The notes: generated from the letters alone by a model not told the origin. Numbered from the stretch's first letter, positions 25,628 through 34,728 are shown. The stretch: 64,000 nucleotides of DNA from Myxococcales bacterium (GCA_022561775.1 JADFQO010000008.1:30878-94877), one strand, 5' to 3'. Numbers and translations are program-made.

Positions 25628-28297
25628 CTATGCGGTGCGGTTGGAATCAACGAGTTCGGGGCGGCGGGAGCGCGGCCGAATCAGGGCCGGTAACACGATC
25701 AGGTTACAGACGACCGTAAAGCAGACACCGATGGTCAGCAGCCTCCCCAACGTCGCGAGACCCAGGTGAGTCGCCAAACCTAGGCTTCCGAAGCTCGCAA
25801 TCGTCGTCAGCGCGCTGTAGGCAACCGCCCGCGCCGTGCTCGTAGCCAATAGGTTCACCTCGTCTTCCGCGGCGACCCGCACGCGATGAACCAGGTGGAT
25901 ACCACTGTCGACACCGATTCCCAGCAGCAGCGGAAGTACGATCACGTCGGCGAAATTGAAGGGGATGTCCAGGAGTACCGCCGCCGCTACGGTCAGCGCA
26001 GAAGCGAGCAAGAGCGGAATCAACACGAGTGCGGTGTCATCGATTCGCCGCCAGAGGATCAGCAGGAACAACGTAATCACGATGAATGCCGAAAGCATGG
26101 CCTGGGTCAGGGCGCGAACCACCGACCGGCCGGATTCGAGAATCTCCGATGCGCTACCCGCGACCTCGGGCGTGACGGTCTTGACGCCATCCACGAAGGC
26201 TGCCAGCGCGGCGTGATCGTTCAGGTCGTCGCGCGGAAAGATCTGGATTCGCACGCGCCCGTCGGCAGTGATCATCCGCTCCAAAATCGTGTCGGGCAAT
26301 TTCTCCAGCGTCACGTGACCGGCAGACAGCGCGGCGTTCAACATCCTCAGCTGTTCTGGCAGGGTGCCGAGCATGCTGCTCTGGAGTGCTTCGAGCTCCC
26401 GCGTCGGATCCGGGGAATCCGTGAGTCTTTGGAGATAGCGACCGAGAACAGGTCGGAGCCGGCTCGCACTCGCCACCAACTCCGACTGCTCGCCGAATTC
26501 CTGCAAGCGACCGAGTTCGCGGGATAGATCGACGAGCGCCTCCTCCTGTTCCGCAAGTGAGGGGGGCGGGACCTTGCCATCGGGGCCAGGAGGTGGCGCT
26601 ACGAACATCGCAACGTCCTCGATGATGCCAAGCTTGTTTTCCTGATCGGCGGGCACATAGTCTGACACGGTGACCACCCGCTCGACGACATCGAGCGCTT
26701 TCAACCGCTCAGCGAGAAACTGTGCGGACTCGAGGCTCGGCGCGACCGCGTTGAGCGACCACGGCGACGAAGCGCCCTTCTCCAGCAGCTCGTTGAAGGT
26801 CCGAACGGACTCGCTCGAAGGATCGCGCACGTTGAGCGGATTGTTGTCGAAACGCGCCTGCGGCAGCAGCAGGACGGCACCAATCCCCATGACCAGAGCG
26901 GTGCCGCGAATGGCCCGCGGATGTCGCAGCGGCAGATTCGTGAAGCTCGCGTTCGACCACGAGACCCCCGCAGCGTACTCGCGACCCGCGGGAATGGGCC
27001 GAAGGCTGAGCAGCGCGGGAAGCAGCGTCAGTGTGCAGAACAGGCTGATGAACATTCCGGTACCCGAGATCAGCCCCAGTTCGGCAACCCCGATGAAATC
27101 CGTCGGCACGAAGGCGAAGAAACCGATCGCAGTCGTTGTCGCGCAGAGAAAAATCGAGCTGCCCACATCCCGTGCGGTCTCGTTGAGGGCGACCGAGTGT
27201 TCGAGTCCACTGGCCAGAAGTTCGCGATAGCGAATGCAGACGTGGATCCCGAAGTCGACGCCGAGCCCGATGAAGAGCACAGCGAAACAGACCGAGATCA
27301 GATTGAGGTGTCCGATCGCAGCGGCCGTGAAACCCGCCGTCCAGACGAGACCCACGATCAGGGTTGCGAGCGTCGAGAGCACCATCCGGATCGAGCGGAG
27401 ACCGAGGATCAGGATGATCGCGACAAGTACGAGTGAAGCGATTCCCGCCGCTACCGCCTGGGTTCGCAGCACCTCCATCTCTTCGAAGGAGAGCGCTACG
27501 TCTCCGGTGATCCTCACGATGACGCCTGATTCTGGTGTGAAGCCGAGTTCGTTGGCAATTCTGCGCACGGCGAGAATCGAACGCTTTGCGGGCTGGAACT
27601 CATCGAATTCCAGCACCGGTTGCACGAGCAGGAAGCGCCGGCGCGCATCGAGGTCGAAATCGCCATCAGCCAGTACTTCGGCCCAGGAGAGGTGATAGGG
27701 TCTACCTTCGATTCGCGCGCTGAGCGCCTCGAGGAATCGATCGAAGAGCGCGTGCAGCTGATCCCCCGACACGTCGCCCTCGCGCACGGCTCGTCCGCCA
27801 CGGGCCATCATCGACGCTAGCCCCCGCAGCGTCCCGTCGCGGGACAGCTCTGCTAGGTACGGCTGGGCGATCGCGAGCTTGTCGGCGAGGTCCTCCAGCT
27901 CCTCGGTCTCCAGGTACAGGAAGGCGTGATTCTCGAAGAACTCGCCGCCACCCGGAAGATAGGCGCGGTGAAAACGCCGGGGCTCCGCTTCCAATCGCGC
28001 AGCCAACGACGCCGCCGCTTCTCCTGCCCGCTCGGGTGTGGGCGCATCGATCACCACGAACATATTTTCGTAGAGCATCGGAAACGCCTCGTGATAACGG
28101 CGCTCGACCTGCTTGAAGGGAAGATCTTGCGAGAACAGCGACTCGGTATCGCCGTGGATTCCGAGGTGGCTGACGACGTAGTAGATGATGACGAGGGTCG
28201 CGAGCGACATGCCGATCGTGATCGAGACGGCACTTTTCTGCACCCCGCCGACCCATTGTGCGAGCCATCGACCGATTGTCTGTTCGATCGAGTTCAC
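25628..28297 (-). CDS. RND/MMPL-family lipid exporter, HpnN-like
   Basis: The 889-residue membrane protein has two repeats of one helix, a large periplasmic loop and five or more helices, as in RND exporters (first helix about 24-45, cluster about 280-430, second half about 470-880). Conserved membrane acidic positions appear in GLGVDFGIHVCIRYREL and LGIGVDSGIHLVHRVRV. It matches the HpnN group, which moves hopanoids or other lipids from inner to outer membrane. The next gene, divergent, encodes an MlaC-like lipid carrier and the one beyond an MlaA/VacJ lipoprotein, so the three probably form one lipid route. No hopanoid biosynthesis gene is in the window. Confidence 0.88.
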   Translation of the reverse strand: MNSIEQTIGRWLAQWVGGVQKSAVSITIGMSLATLVIIYYVVSHLGIHGDTESLFSQDLPFKQVERRYHEAFPMLYENMFVVIDAPTPERAGEAAASLAARLEAEPRRFHRAYLPGGGEFFENHAFLYLETEELEDLADKLAIAQPYLAELSRDGTLRGLASMMARGGRAVREGDVSGDQLHALFDRFLEALSARIEGRPYHLSWAEVLADGDFDLDARRRFLLVQPVLEFDEFQPAKRSILAVRRIANELGFTPESGVIVRITGDVALSFEEMEVLRTQAVAAGIASLVLVAIILILGLRSIRMVLSTLATLIVGLVWTAGFTAAAIGHLNLISVCFAVLFIGLGVDFGIHVCIRYRELLASGLEHSVALNETARDVGSSIFLCATTTAIGFFAFVPTDFIGVAELGLISGTGMFISLFCTLTLLPALLSLRPIPAGREYAAGVSWSNASFTNLPLRHPRAIRGTALVMGIGAVLLLPQARFDNNPLNVRDPSSESVRTFNELLEKGASSPWSLNAVAPSLESAQFLAERLKALDVVERVVTVSDYVPADQENKLGIIEDVAMFVAPPPGPDGKVPPPSLAEQEEALVDLSRELGRLQEFGEQSELVASASRLRPVLGRYLQRLTDSPDPTRELEALQSSMLGTLPEQLRMLNAALSAGHVTLEKLPDTILERMITADGRVRIQIFPRDDLNDHAALAAFVDGVKTVTPEVAGSASEILESGRSVVRALTQAMLSAFIVITLFLLILWRRIDDTALVLIPLLLASALTVAAAVLLDIPFNFADVIVLPLLLGIGVDSGIHLVHRVRVAAEDEVNLLATSTARAVAYSALTTIASFGSLGLATHLGLATLGRLLTIGVCFTVVCNLIVLPALIRPRSRRPELVDSNRTA

Positions 28298-28446
28298 GAT
28301 CGCTCATTCTCCCGCTAGAGGCTGTGGCCGGACTGCGAGGCGGCTGTAGGAAAGCATTCGGAGTCTAGCCGAAGCCTTCGCTAGACTCGATGCGAGGGAG
28401 CCACCGATAGATGCGGACGCTCCCAATCAGCAGCAGGAGGAGCCAC

Positions 28447-29118
28447 GTGAAGTCGCGATCGATTCGGTCCAGCCTGGGAATCACTCTCGGAGTCGCTGTT
28501 TTGCTTTCGGTTGCGAGTCCGAATCTCGCGCTGCCCGATTCCGGCGAGGTCTCGGAGCCCAGCGCGCCCACAAAGGTGGTCGACGCGCTACACGAAATTC
28601 TGATCAGCGTGATGAAGGACGCGAAAACGCTTGGTTATGGCGGCCGCTTCGAGCGACTGGAACCCGTGATCAACGAGCTCTTCGACATCCCATTCATGGC
28701 CGAAAAATCGATAGGACGCTATTGGAAGACCATTGACGAGGAGAACCGGGCCCGCTTGCTCGCCACTTTCGAGCGTTTCACGGTTGCCAACTACGCCGGC
28801 CGCTTCACCGGTTACTCGGGGCAGCTCTTCGAAACCCTCAAGGAAGAAGCGTCCAAGTACGGAACCATTCTGGTCTACAGCCACCTGGTTTCAGCGGACG
28901 GCGAGACCATACAGCTCAACTACCGACTGCGACCGGCCAAGGATGACGGTTGGAGGATCATCGACGTCTTGTTGAACGGAACCGTAAGTGAGCTCGCGCT
29001 GAGGCGCTCGGAGTATTCTTCGCTCATCCGGCGCAAGGGATTTGCGGCGCTGATATCGGCGCTCGACGATCGCATCGACGACCTCGCGGGCGGCAAGGTG
29101 CCCGACCGACCCTCCTAG
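28447..29118 (+). CDS. MlaC/Ttg2D-family periplasmic lipid-binding protein (HpnM-like)
   Basis: The 223-residue protein has a signal peptide (basic MKSRSIRSSLG, hydrophobic core, LALPDSG) and an MlaC/toluene-tolerance domain (VVDALHEILISVMKDA, FDIPFMAEKSIGRYWKTI, FTGYSGQLFETL, IQLNYRLRP, WRIIDVLLNGTVSELALRRS). It should ferry phospholipid or another lipid across the periplasm. The GTG at 28447 is preceded by AGGAGG, which rules out the upstream in-frame ATG. It is divergent from the HpnN-like exporter with about 150 bp between starts, and its TAG stop is the edge of a bipartite repeat. Confidence 0.9.
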   Translation: MKSRSIRSSLGITLGVAVLLSVASPNLALPDSGEVSEPSAPTKVVDALHEILISVMKDAKTLGYGGRFERLEPVINELFDIPFMAEKSIGRYWKTIDEENRARLLATFERFTVANYAGRFTGYSGQLFETLKEEASKYGTILVYSHLVSADGETIQLNYRLRPAKDDGWRIIDVLLNGTVSELALRRSEYSSLIRRKGFAALISALDDRIDDLAGGKVPDRPS

Positions 29119-29181
29119 GAGCGCGACCCCAGAATGGGGTTGCGCGACGACGCAAGCGAATCCAAAGGATTCGCCCGCTAG
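29116..29181 (+). repeat. Bipartite palindromic repeat, copy 8
   Basis: Bounded by CTAG on both sides. GCGCGACCCC...GGGGTTGCGC, linker GACGACGCAA, GCGAATCCAAAGGATTCGC, CCGCTAG. The left CTAG contains the stop codon of the MlaC-like gene. Confidence 0.85.
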
Positions 29182-29199
29182 GAGTTCGATCCCAACAGA

Positions 29200-30015
29200 T
29201 TACTGCTCGTGCGCCCGAATATGGGCGGCTCGGACCTGTAGATAGGCACTGCGCAATGCCGCGTAGTAGTCGACTGACGATTCCTCGAGTGCCTTTATCG
29301 CGGCATCCCTGGCATCCAGTGTCGTGAAGCCGCCGCTGGCGCCGATCACGAGATTCGGCGCAGGCCCGACCAAATAGGTGAGGGGTTGAAGGAACAGGTC
29401 AACGATATCGCCGAATCCGTCGCGAATCGTATTGGGTCCAAAAATTGGTAACACCAGGTAAGGCCCGGTACCTACACCCAATCGCCCGAGCGTCTGCCCG
29501 AAGTCGGATTCGTGATGCTCCCACCCCGCCTCGACTCCAACATCGAAGATGCCTCCGATCCCGAGGGTCGAGTTCAAAACGAACCGCCCGAGTGTCTTTG
29601 CGGCATCCTTGAAGCGGAGTTGCAGCAGGTCGTTGATCAGCGTCGAGGGCGCTTTGAGGTTGATGAAAGCGCGGCTGATGCCCCGCCTGGCGGGTTCGGG
29701 AACCACGAATCGGTACCCGCGGATCATGGGATCGAAGACGCGCCGGCCCAGTACGCGATTGAAGGTCAGCAGTGCCCGATTCGCACCCTCAAAGGGATCG
29801 TTTGGCGCGGCCTCCTCACCAAACTCGAACGCATCATCGAAGAGTTCGTCGTACTCGGGATCATCGATCGCCGAGCCCGACGAAGAGCTCCCTCCAGCAG
29901 GGACCACGCTGGCTTCCTGGACCGCCGGAGCGAACTCGGCACACGCGGGCAGCCCGGCGAGCAGTGCGAATCCGAGCCCAAGTAGTGCTGCCCGAAACTG
30001 GAAGGTCTTGCTCAT
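29200..30015 (-). CDS. mlaA: MlaA/VacJ-family outer-membrane lipoprotein
   Basis: The 271-residue protein has a lipoprotein signal with lipobox LPAC about 25 residues from MSKTFQ, a Ser/Asp-rich tether, and a VacJ domain (DPFEGANRALLTFNRVLGRR, GISRAFINLKAPSTLINDLL, GRFVLNSTLGIGGIFDVG, GPYLVLPIFGPNTIRDG). MlaA removes misplaced lipids from the outer leaflet of the outer membrane and passes them to MlaC. The ATG at 30015, with GGAGGGGAG upstream, fits the lipobox spacing. No MlaFEDB permease is present locally; an RND exporter occupies that place. Confidence 0.93.
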   Translation of the reverse strand: MSKTFQFRAALLGLGFALLAGLPACAEFAPAVQEASVVPAGGSSSSGSAIDDPEYDELFDDAFEFGEEAAPNDPFEGANRALLTFNRVLGRRVFDPMIRGYRFVVPEPARRGISRAFINLKAPSTLINDLLQLRFKDAAKTLGRFVLNSTLGIGGIFDVGVEAGWEHHESDFGQTLGRLGVGTGPYLVLPIFGPNTIRDGFGDIVDLFLQPLTYLVGPAPNLVIGASGGFTTLDARDAAIKALEESSVDYYAALRSAYLQVRAAHIRAHEQ

Positions 30016-30069
30016 CTCCCCTCCAATCCGGGGCAGATCTTCGGGCTGCTGGTCGAGGATGAGGCGCAT

Positions 30070-30450
30070 AGGCCTACGAGGCGCCAGAACGCGAGTCTAG
30101 AGGGCGCGTCGGATCGGGGCCAGTCTCCCGCGGATCCCGCCAGCGCAGGTCCGGCCGGCGTTCCCCGTGGGAAATCAATTTTGCTGACAGCCGCAGCTCG
30201 GGTGGGGTAAGCTCCGGCGCGTCGGGAGTCTTCGCAACGGTTGATAACGATAAATCACCCCCCGAAGAGGACCCACTCCTCCCAGAAAGCGGACAGATGC
30301 AAGACGATTGCGTGCCCCGGGTGCAGCTCGTGCTCGTGATCCGGTGTTCATTGGGCACAGCGCCATCGGGGAGGCTGGTCGCGGCAGGCAATGTCGGTGG
30401 CCACCAAATGATAGAATCCCCCGCTCGCTCGGCTCCACGGAGGTAATCGA
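30070..30450. other. Intergenic region upstream of the SPT-like gene
   Basis: This 380 bp gap separates divergent genes. A 50-codon ATG frame at 30297-30449 ends in the ribosome-binding site of the next gene but has no recognisable motif. A stretch GTTGATAACGATAAATCA near 30238 is the only AT-rich part and may hold a promoter; nothing more can be supported. Confidence 0.35.
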
Positions 30451-31638
30451 GTGGACATTTTCCAGAAGTGCGCTGATGCCGCGGAGTATTACGCGCAGAT
30501 TCGAGATGCTGGGATCTATCCCTATTACCGCGCCATTTCTTCCGGACAAAATCCGGTCGTCATGCACCGCGGCAAAGAACTCGTCATGCTGGGCTCGAAC
30601 AACTATCTCGGACTCACCAACCACCCCGAGGTGAAGGAAGCCGCTGCGATGGCCCTCGCCCTGTTCGGGACCGGGTGCGCGGGCTCGCGGCTGCTCAACG
30701 GCACACTCGACATCCACCTCGAATTGGAAGAACGGCTCGCGAAGTTTCTGGGGAGAGAGGACGTGCTCACGTTCTCAACGGGTTTTCAGGTCAATCTCGG
30801 CGTTCTCTCGTGCTTGCTGCGGCGCTCGGACATCGCGTTGCTCGACGGCCTCAACCACGCGAGCATCATCGACGGCTGTCGGCTGGGTTTCGGCAAGACC
30901 TATAAATATCTGCACAACGACATGGCCGACCTCGAGAAGAAGCTGGTCAACATCTCCGGCGAGAAGGGAACGATCATCGTCGTCGACGGCGTCTTCTCCA
31001 TGGAAGGAGACACCGCAAAGCTTCCGGAAATCGTCGAACTAAAAAACCGCTACGGCGCGCGGCTGATGGTGGATGACGCCCACGGACTCGGCGTATTCGG
31101 CGATAACGGGCGTGGCACCCCCGAGCACTTCGGGCTCGAGGATGAAGTCGACCTCGTGATGGGTACCTTCTCGAAGTCCCTCGCGACGGTGGGCGGTTTC
31201 ATCGCCGCACGTGCAGATGTCATCGATTTCATCCGCCACGAGGCGCGGACCGCAATCTTCTCGGCAGCGCCGCCCCCGCCATCGGTCGCCGCGGCCATCA
31301 AGGCGTTGGAAATCATCGAGCGGGAGCCCGAACGCAGAAAGAACCTCTGGGAGAACGCTCGGTTCATGAAGCGCGAGCTCAAGACGCTCGGCTTCGATAC
31401 CGGACAGTCCGAGTCCCCCGTGATTCCGCTGGTGGTCGGAGAAGACGTCGCGGCATTCGTGATGACCCGGAAGCTCCAGGAGAGGGGCGTATTTGCAAAT
31501 CCGGTGATTTCTCCGGCGGTCCCGAAGGGGCGGTCCATGATGCGAACGTCCTACATGGCGACGCATACCATGGAACACCTGGAGTTCGCCCTTGAAGCCT
31601 TCGCAGCGGTGGGCCGCGAGATGGGCATCATCCGCTAG
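30451..31638 (+). CDS. Alpha-oxoamine synthase, serine palmitoyltransferase-like
   Basis: The 395-residue PLP enzyme has the family core LGSNNYLGLTNHPEV, GTGCAGSRLLNGTLDIHLEL, MVDDAHGLGVFG and the cofactor lysine in GTFSKSLATVGG. GSRLLNGTLDIH and the overall length favour bacterial serine palmitoyltransferase or 2-amino-3-ketobutyrate ligase over BioF, so it may condense an amino acid with an acyl-CoA as the first step of sphingolipid synthesis. A strong GGAGG lies eight bases before the GTG start. Its 3' stop TAG is part of a bipartite repeat. The MlaA, MlaC and RND genes next door could supply transport for such a lipid, by inference only. Confidence 0.8.
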   Translation: MDIFQKCADAAEYYAQIRDAGIYPYYRAISSGQNPVVMHRGKELVMLGSNNYLGLTNHPEVKEAAAMALALFGTGCAGSRLLNGTLDIHLELEERLAKFLGREDVLTFSTGFQVNLGVLSCLLRRSDIALLDGLNHASIIDGCRLGFGKTYKYLHNDMADLEKKLVNISGEKGTIIVVDGVFSMEGDTAKLPEIVELKNRYGARLMVDDAHGLGVFGDNGRGTPEHFGLEDEVDLVMGTFSKSLATVGGFIAARADVIDFIRHEARTAIFSAAPPPPSVAAAIKALEIIEREPERRKNLWENARFMKRELKTLGFDTGQSESPVIPLVVGEDVAAFVMTRKLQERGVFANPVISPAVPKGRSMMRTSYMATHTMEHLEFALEAFAAVGREMGIIR

Positions 31639-31693
31639 CGGGCGAATTCTTCGAATTCGCTTTACGGCGCCGGGACCTATTGGTCCCGGCTAG
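31636..31693 (-). repeat. Bipartite palindromic repeat, copy 9
   Basis: Reverse orientation and bounded by CTAG: GCGAATTCTTCGAATTCGC (31642-31660), in which both arms changed together from the common AATCC/GGATT, then GCCGGGACC...GGTCCCGGC and TAG. The left CTAG includes the stop of the SPT-like gene. Confidence 0.85.
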
Positions 31694-31735
31694 CCGAGCC
31701 CGACCCGCGCGCTCTCGCCCCAAGGGATCTCCAGA

Positions 31736-32815
31736 CTAATCGCCCCCGGCGGGCGTCGGCTTGTCGTGCTCATCCTCGATTTCGCCGACGATCTCTTCGA
31801 GAACGTCTTCGAGAGTGCAGACCCCGAGTACCGGGCCGTCATCCTTGCGAATGATCGCGAGGTGCTGGCGCCCGCTGCGAAATTGCCGAAGCGCATCGAC
31901 GATGGGCAGATCCGGGTCGAACTGCGTCGCGGGCCGGATCGCATCGCGCATCACCACCACGCGGTCCCGCGCGTAGAGGTGAAACAGATCCTTGGCATGG
32001 AGAATTCCGACAATGTGATCCAGGCTTTCCTCATAGACCGGAAGTCTCGTGAAGCCGGACTCTCGCAACAGATCGAGCAGATCGTCAGGATCGATCTCAT
32101 TCGGAACCGCGGTCACCTCCTCGCGCGGAATCAGGACGTCGCGGACGCGGGTTCGACTCAGGCGGAAGACGTTTCCGAGGATCCGCCCTGAGTACGGGCG
32201 AATCACACCAGCCGCGCTCGACTCCGATACGAGTAGCGAGAGTTCGTCCGAAGAGTGGACGGATTGAGCCTGCCCGGCTGGCTTCACCCCAAATGCCCTG
32301 ACCAACGCATTACCCGCGCCGTTCATGAATGAGATGACCGGCCGGAATACGCGTCCAAAGACCAGCAATGGCCTCGAACAGGCGAGCGCCACCCGGCCGG
32401 GAAAGTCCAGGGCAAGAGCCTTGGGGGCAAGTTCACCCGCAACCACGTGGACAAAGATGATCACGGAGAACGCCGACACCAGCGCCAGCGAGTGAACGGC
32501 GACGGTCGATTCTACGCCGAACACCGAGAGCATGGGCCGAATCAGTCCGGCCAGTGCAGGCTCGCCGATCCACCCCAGCCCGATACTGGCGAGCGTGATT
32601 CCGAGTTGGGTGGCCGCGATAGCATCATCGAGATGCTCGATCGCCGTCTGGGTCGCGCGGGCGCCGCTTCGACCCTCGGCAACCCAGAGTTCGACCTGCG
32701 TGCGACGAACCGCAACCAGAGCGAATTCAGTAGCGACGAAAAAGGCGTTGGTGGCGACGAGTGCGACGACCCCGAGGAGACCGAGGAGCGAGAGCCCAAT
32801 CCCTGGAGTGTCCAT
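31736..32815 (-). CDS. CNNM/CorC-family protein (DUF21 + CBS pair)
   Basis: The 359-residue protein has an N-terminal DUF21 membrane domain (helices about 8-30, 75-95, 105-130, FVATEFALVAVRRTQVE, GWIGEPALAGL, HVVAGELAPKALAL) and two CBS domains (RDVLIPREEVTAVP, RLPVYEESLDHIVGILHAKDL, ... LGVCTLEDVLEEIVGEIEDE). The family exports magnesium or handles divalent cations, gated by nucleotides bound to the CBS pair. The usual C-terminal CorC/HlyC domain is missing: the protein ends soon after the second CBS. GGAGGG precedes the ATG. Confidence 0.9.
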   Translation of the reverse strand: MDTPGIGLSLLGLLGVVALVATNAFFVATEFALVAVRRTQVELWVAEGRSGARATQTAIEHLDDAIAATQLGITLASIGLGWIGEPALAGLIRPMLSVFGVESTVAVHSLALVSAFSVIIFVHVVAGELAPKALALDFPGRVALACSRPLLVFGRVFRPVISFMNGAGNALVRAFGVKPAGQAQSVHSSDELSLLVSESSAAGVIRPYSGRILGNVFRLSRTRVRDVLIPREEVTAVPNEIDPDDLLDLLRESGFTRLPVYEESLDHIVGILHAKDLFHLYARDRVVVMRDAIRPATQFDPDLPIVDALRQFRSGRQHLAIIRKDDGPVLGVCTLEDVLEEIVGEIEDEHDKPTPAGGD

Positions 32816-32858
32816 TCACCCTCCGCTCGAGAGAAAAATCATTATAGGAGGTTCATGG

Positions 32859-33749
32859 CTAATCGCGCGGTCGATTGATGGCCTCCCGGCCCGCGAGGTC
32901 GTCCACGAACTGTCGGGCAGTTCGCCCCGATCGACTCGAGCGGCGAAGCGCCCAGCGAAGAGCGGCCTGCTTCACTTCTTCGGGCGGCGTCCGAAGGTCC
33001 GCTTTCTTCGCGTAGTGGTCGACGATCGAGAGATAGGTGCTCTGGTCGAAGCTGTAGAAGCCGAGCACGAGTCCGAAGCGATCGGAAAGCGCCAGTTTTT
33101 CGTCGATCGTCTCGCCGAGTTGGAGTTCTCCAGCTTCGTCGAGCCGAACCGATCGGTTGTCCGCCGCACTCTCGGGGAGCAGGTGTCGCCGGTTGCTTGT
33201 CGCAATGATGCGAACGTTCTCCGGTGGAGCGACGAGGCTCCCCTCGAGAGCCGCTTTCAATTCGCGGTACTCGGACTCGCCGCTCTCAAAGGAGAGGTCG
33301 TCGCAGAACAAGACGAAGCGGTACGGTGATCCGCGCAGCGCAGCCAACACCGAGGGGAGGTGAGCGAGATCGGACTTGTGCACCTCGACGATCCGCAATC
33401 CCTGCGACCCAAAGCGATTCAACAAGCCCTTGACGGCGGACGATTTTCCGGTGCCGCGCGCACCGAACAAGAGAACGTGATTGGATGGGTGTCCGCTGAT
33501 GAATTGCTCGACGTTCGCTGCCAGGCTCGCCACCGCCGCCTCGACACCGATCAGATCGTCCAGTTCGAAACCATGCGGCTTCAGAATCGGAATGATTCGT
33601 CCGGGCCCGCGGCTGACGTCCCAACGAAAGGCGAGGTGGCGATCGAACAGCCGGGCCGCCTCTGGCGGCCCGGCGAAATCCTCCAGAACCCGCTCAGCAA
33701 GCTCCAGAATGCGCCGCACGCGCGCGAGGAGGCCCTTTCGGCTACTCAT
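32859..33749 (-). CDS. DUF815 AAA+ ATPase
   Basis: The 296-residue protein matches the DUF815 family: LDDLIGVEAAVASLAANVEQF, the Walker A loop GARGTGKSS, Walker B VLFCDDLSFE, the sensor IIATSNRRHLLPE and LSDRFGLVLGFYSFDQSTYL. DUF815 ATPases are widespread in proteobacteria and Myxococcota; their biological role is not established. It is cytoplasmic and followed 43 bp downstream by the CNNM gene on the same strand. Confidence 0.9.
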   Translation of the reverse strand: MSSRKGLLARVRRILELAERVLEDFAGPPEAARLFDRHLAFRWDVSRGPGRIIPILKPHGFELDDLIGVEAAVASLAANVEQFISGHPSNHVLLFGARGTGKSSAVKGLLNRFGSQGLRIVEVHKSDLAHLPSVLAALRGSPYRFVLFCDDLSFESGESEYRELKAALEGSLVAPPENVRIIATSNRRHLLPESAADNRSVRLDEAGELQLGETIDEKLALSDRFGLVLGFYSFDQSTYLSIVDHYAKKADLRTPPEEVKQAALRWALRRSSRSGRTARQFVDDLAGREAINRPRD

Positions 33750-33838
33750 GGGCGGATTGTAGACTGAAGACGTCTCCCGTGCCGCCGGATACTACACGAA
33801 TTAGTGTCGGCCTGGAGCCGTCTTGGAGGAGGTCGCCC

Positions 33839-34063
33839 GTGGCGGCGCTCGGAAAACTTGCGGAGCAGCTCGATCCCAAGGTGGGCCTCTGTTCGAATTG
33901 CAAGCGCGCGTCGATCCTGACAAGCGCGAAGGGGTTCAGCTACTGGCGCTGTGGCCGGGCGGACTCGGATGCGGCGTTCCGGCGCTACCCCACCCTCCCC
34001 GTCGAGGACTGTGCGGGCTTCGAGTTCGGATCACCGCAGACCAGAAACCTTCCAGCCGACTAG
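33839..34063 (+). CDS. Small cysteine-rich protein, unknown
   Basis: A 74-residue protein with VGLCSNCKRASILTSAKGFSYWRC and a later cysteine in LPVEDCAGFEFG. The CxxC, Cys and Cys pattern suggests a single zinc site. Similar short hypothetical proteins are known from deltaproteobacterial genomes as far as I recall, with no function. The GTG at 33839 has GGAGGAGG upstream. Its TAG stop is the left edge of a bipartite repeat. It is divergent from DUF815. Confidence 0.7.
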   Translation: MAALGKLAEQLDPKVGLCSNCKRASILTSAKGFSYWRCGRADSDAAFRRYPTLPVEDCAGFEFGSPQTRNLPAD

Positions 34064-34126
34064 GTACGCGATCCCAGCATGGGATCGCGTGACGCCGCAA
34101 GCGAATCCAAAGGATTCGCCCGCTAG
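34061..34126 (+). repeat. Bipartite palindromic repeat, copy 10, between two convergent stops
   Basis: CTAG at 34060-34063 is the stop of the plus gene; GCGATCCC...GGGATCGC (34068-34088), linker, GCGAATCCAAAGGATTCGC (34100-34118), CCGCTAG, whose CTA is the stop of the NUDIX gene on the minus strand. Confidence 0.88.
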
Positions 34127-34728
34127 GAGCCCGGCGTCCATTCGGGAAGCGGCTGGCCGAGGATCTTCAAGAATCGGTCCAGAAAACGGTAGGTCAGCCC
34201 CCAGACCACGTGGCGTCCGGGCTCACCCACCAGGATTCCCGGAAAGAGTCGGCCCGATTCAACTTTCGCTGGGTGATCGATGTGACGCTCGCGATCCGAC
34301 AGCGAGTCGAGCGGAAACCAGAAGGCATCCTGGACCTCGTGGTTGAGCGCCAGCGCACCGGGATTGCTGGTGTAGAAGACGAATGCGGAGACCGCGAAAT
34401 CGCTCGGTGGCAGGGGCCGACCGGGCAGATCATCCAGGCGACCGAGAAACTCCGATTCGGCGAGCGATAATCCGACCTCCTCGAGGGTCTCGCGCTCCGC
34501 GGCAGCGCGGGCGGTCGCGTCGGCTGCGTCTACGCGGCCGCCCGGGAAGGCTATGTGTCCCGACCAGGGGTCGCCCGCTCGCCTCGCGCGCTCGATCAAG
34601 AGCAGATCCAGGGAACCTGCGTTGTCCGTCAGCACGATCGCCACCGCGGCCCGCTGCTGCAATCCAGCTTCAAGCAGCGACGGCTCGTGCTCGAGCAGAG
34701 CCCGCCGAACATCGTCAACACCCAACAC
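34123..34728 (-). CDS. NUDIX hydrolase (CoA pyrophosphatase-like)
   Basis: The 201-residue protein has LLLIERARRAGDPWSGHIAFPGG and the NUDIX box GGRVDAADATARAAAERETL followed by EEVGL. The preceding GHIAFPGGR and the following LDDLPGR resemble the CoA/acyl-CoA pyrophosphatase branch (NudL-type). One Nudix-box glutamate position has Asp. The GTG at 34728 follows a G-rich tract; a longer frame begins in a run of glycines and is probably leader. Confidence 0.85.
   Translation of the reverse strand: MLGVDDVRRALLEHEPSLLEAGLQQRAAVAIVLTDNAGSLDLLLIERARRAGDPWSGHIAFPGGRVDAADATARAAAERETLEEVGLSLAESEFLGRLDDLPGRPLPPSDFAVSAFVFYTSNPGALALNHEVQDAFWFPLDSLSDRERHIDHPAKVESGRLFPGILVGEPGRHVVWGLTYRFLDRFLKILGQPLPEWTPGS

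Noticed and set aside
30297..30449. Small ORF of 50 codons before the SPT-like gene
   Set aside because: No motif, no acyl-carrier features, and it runs through the next gene's ribosome-binding site.
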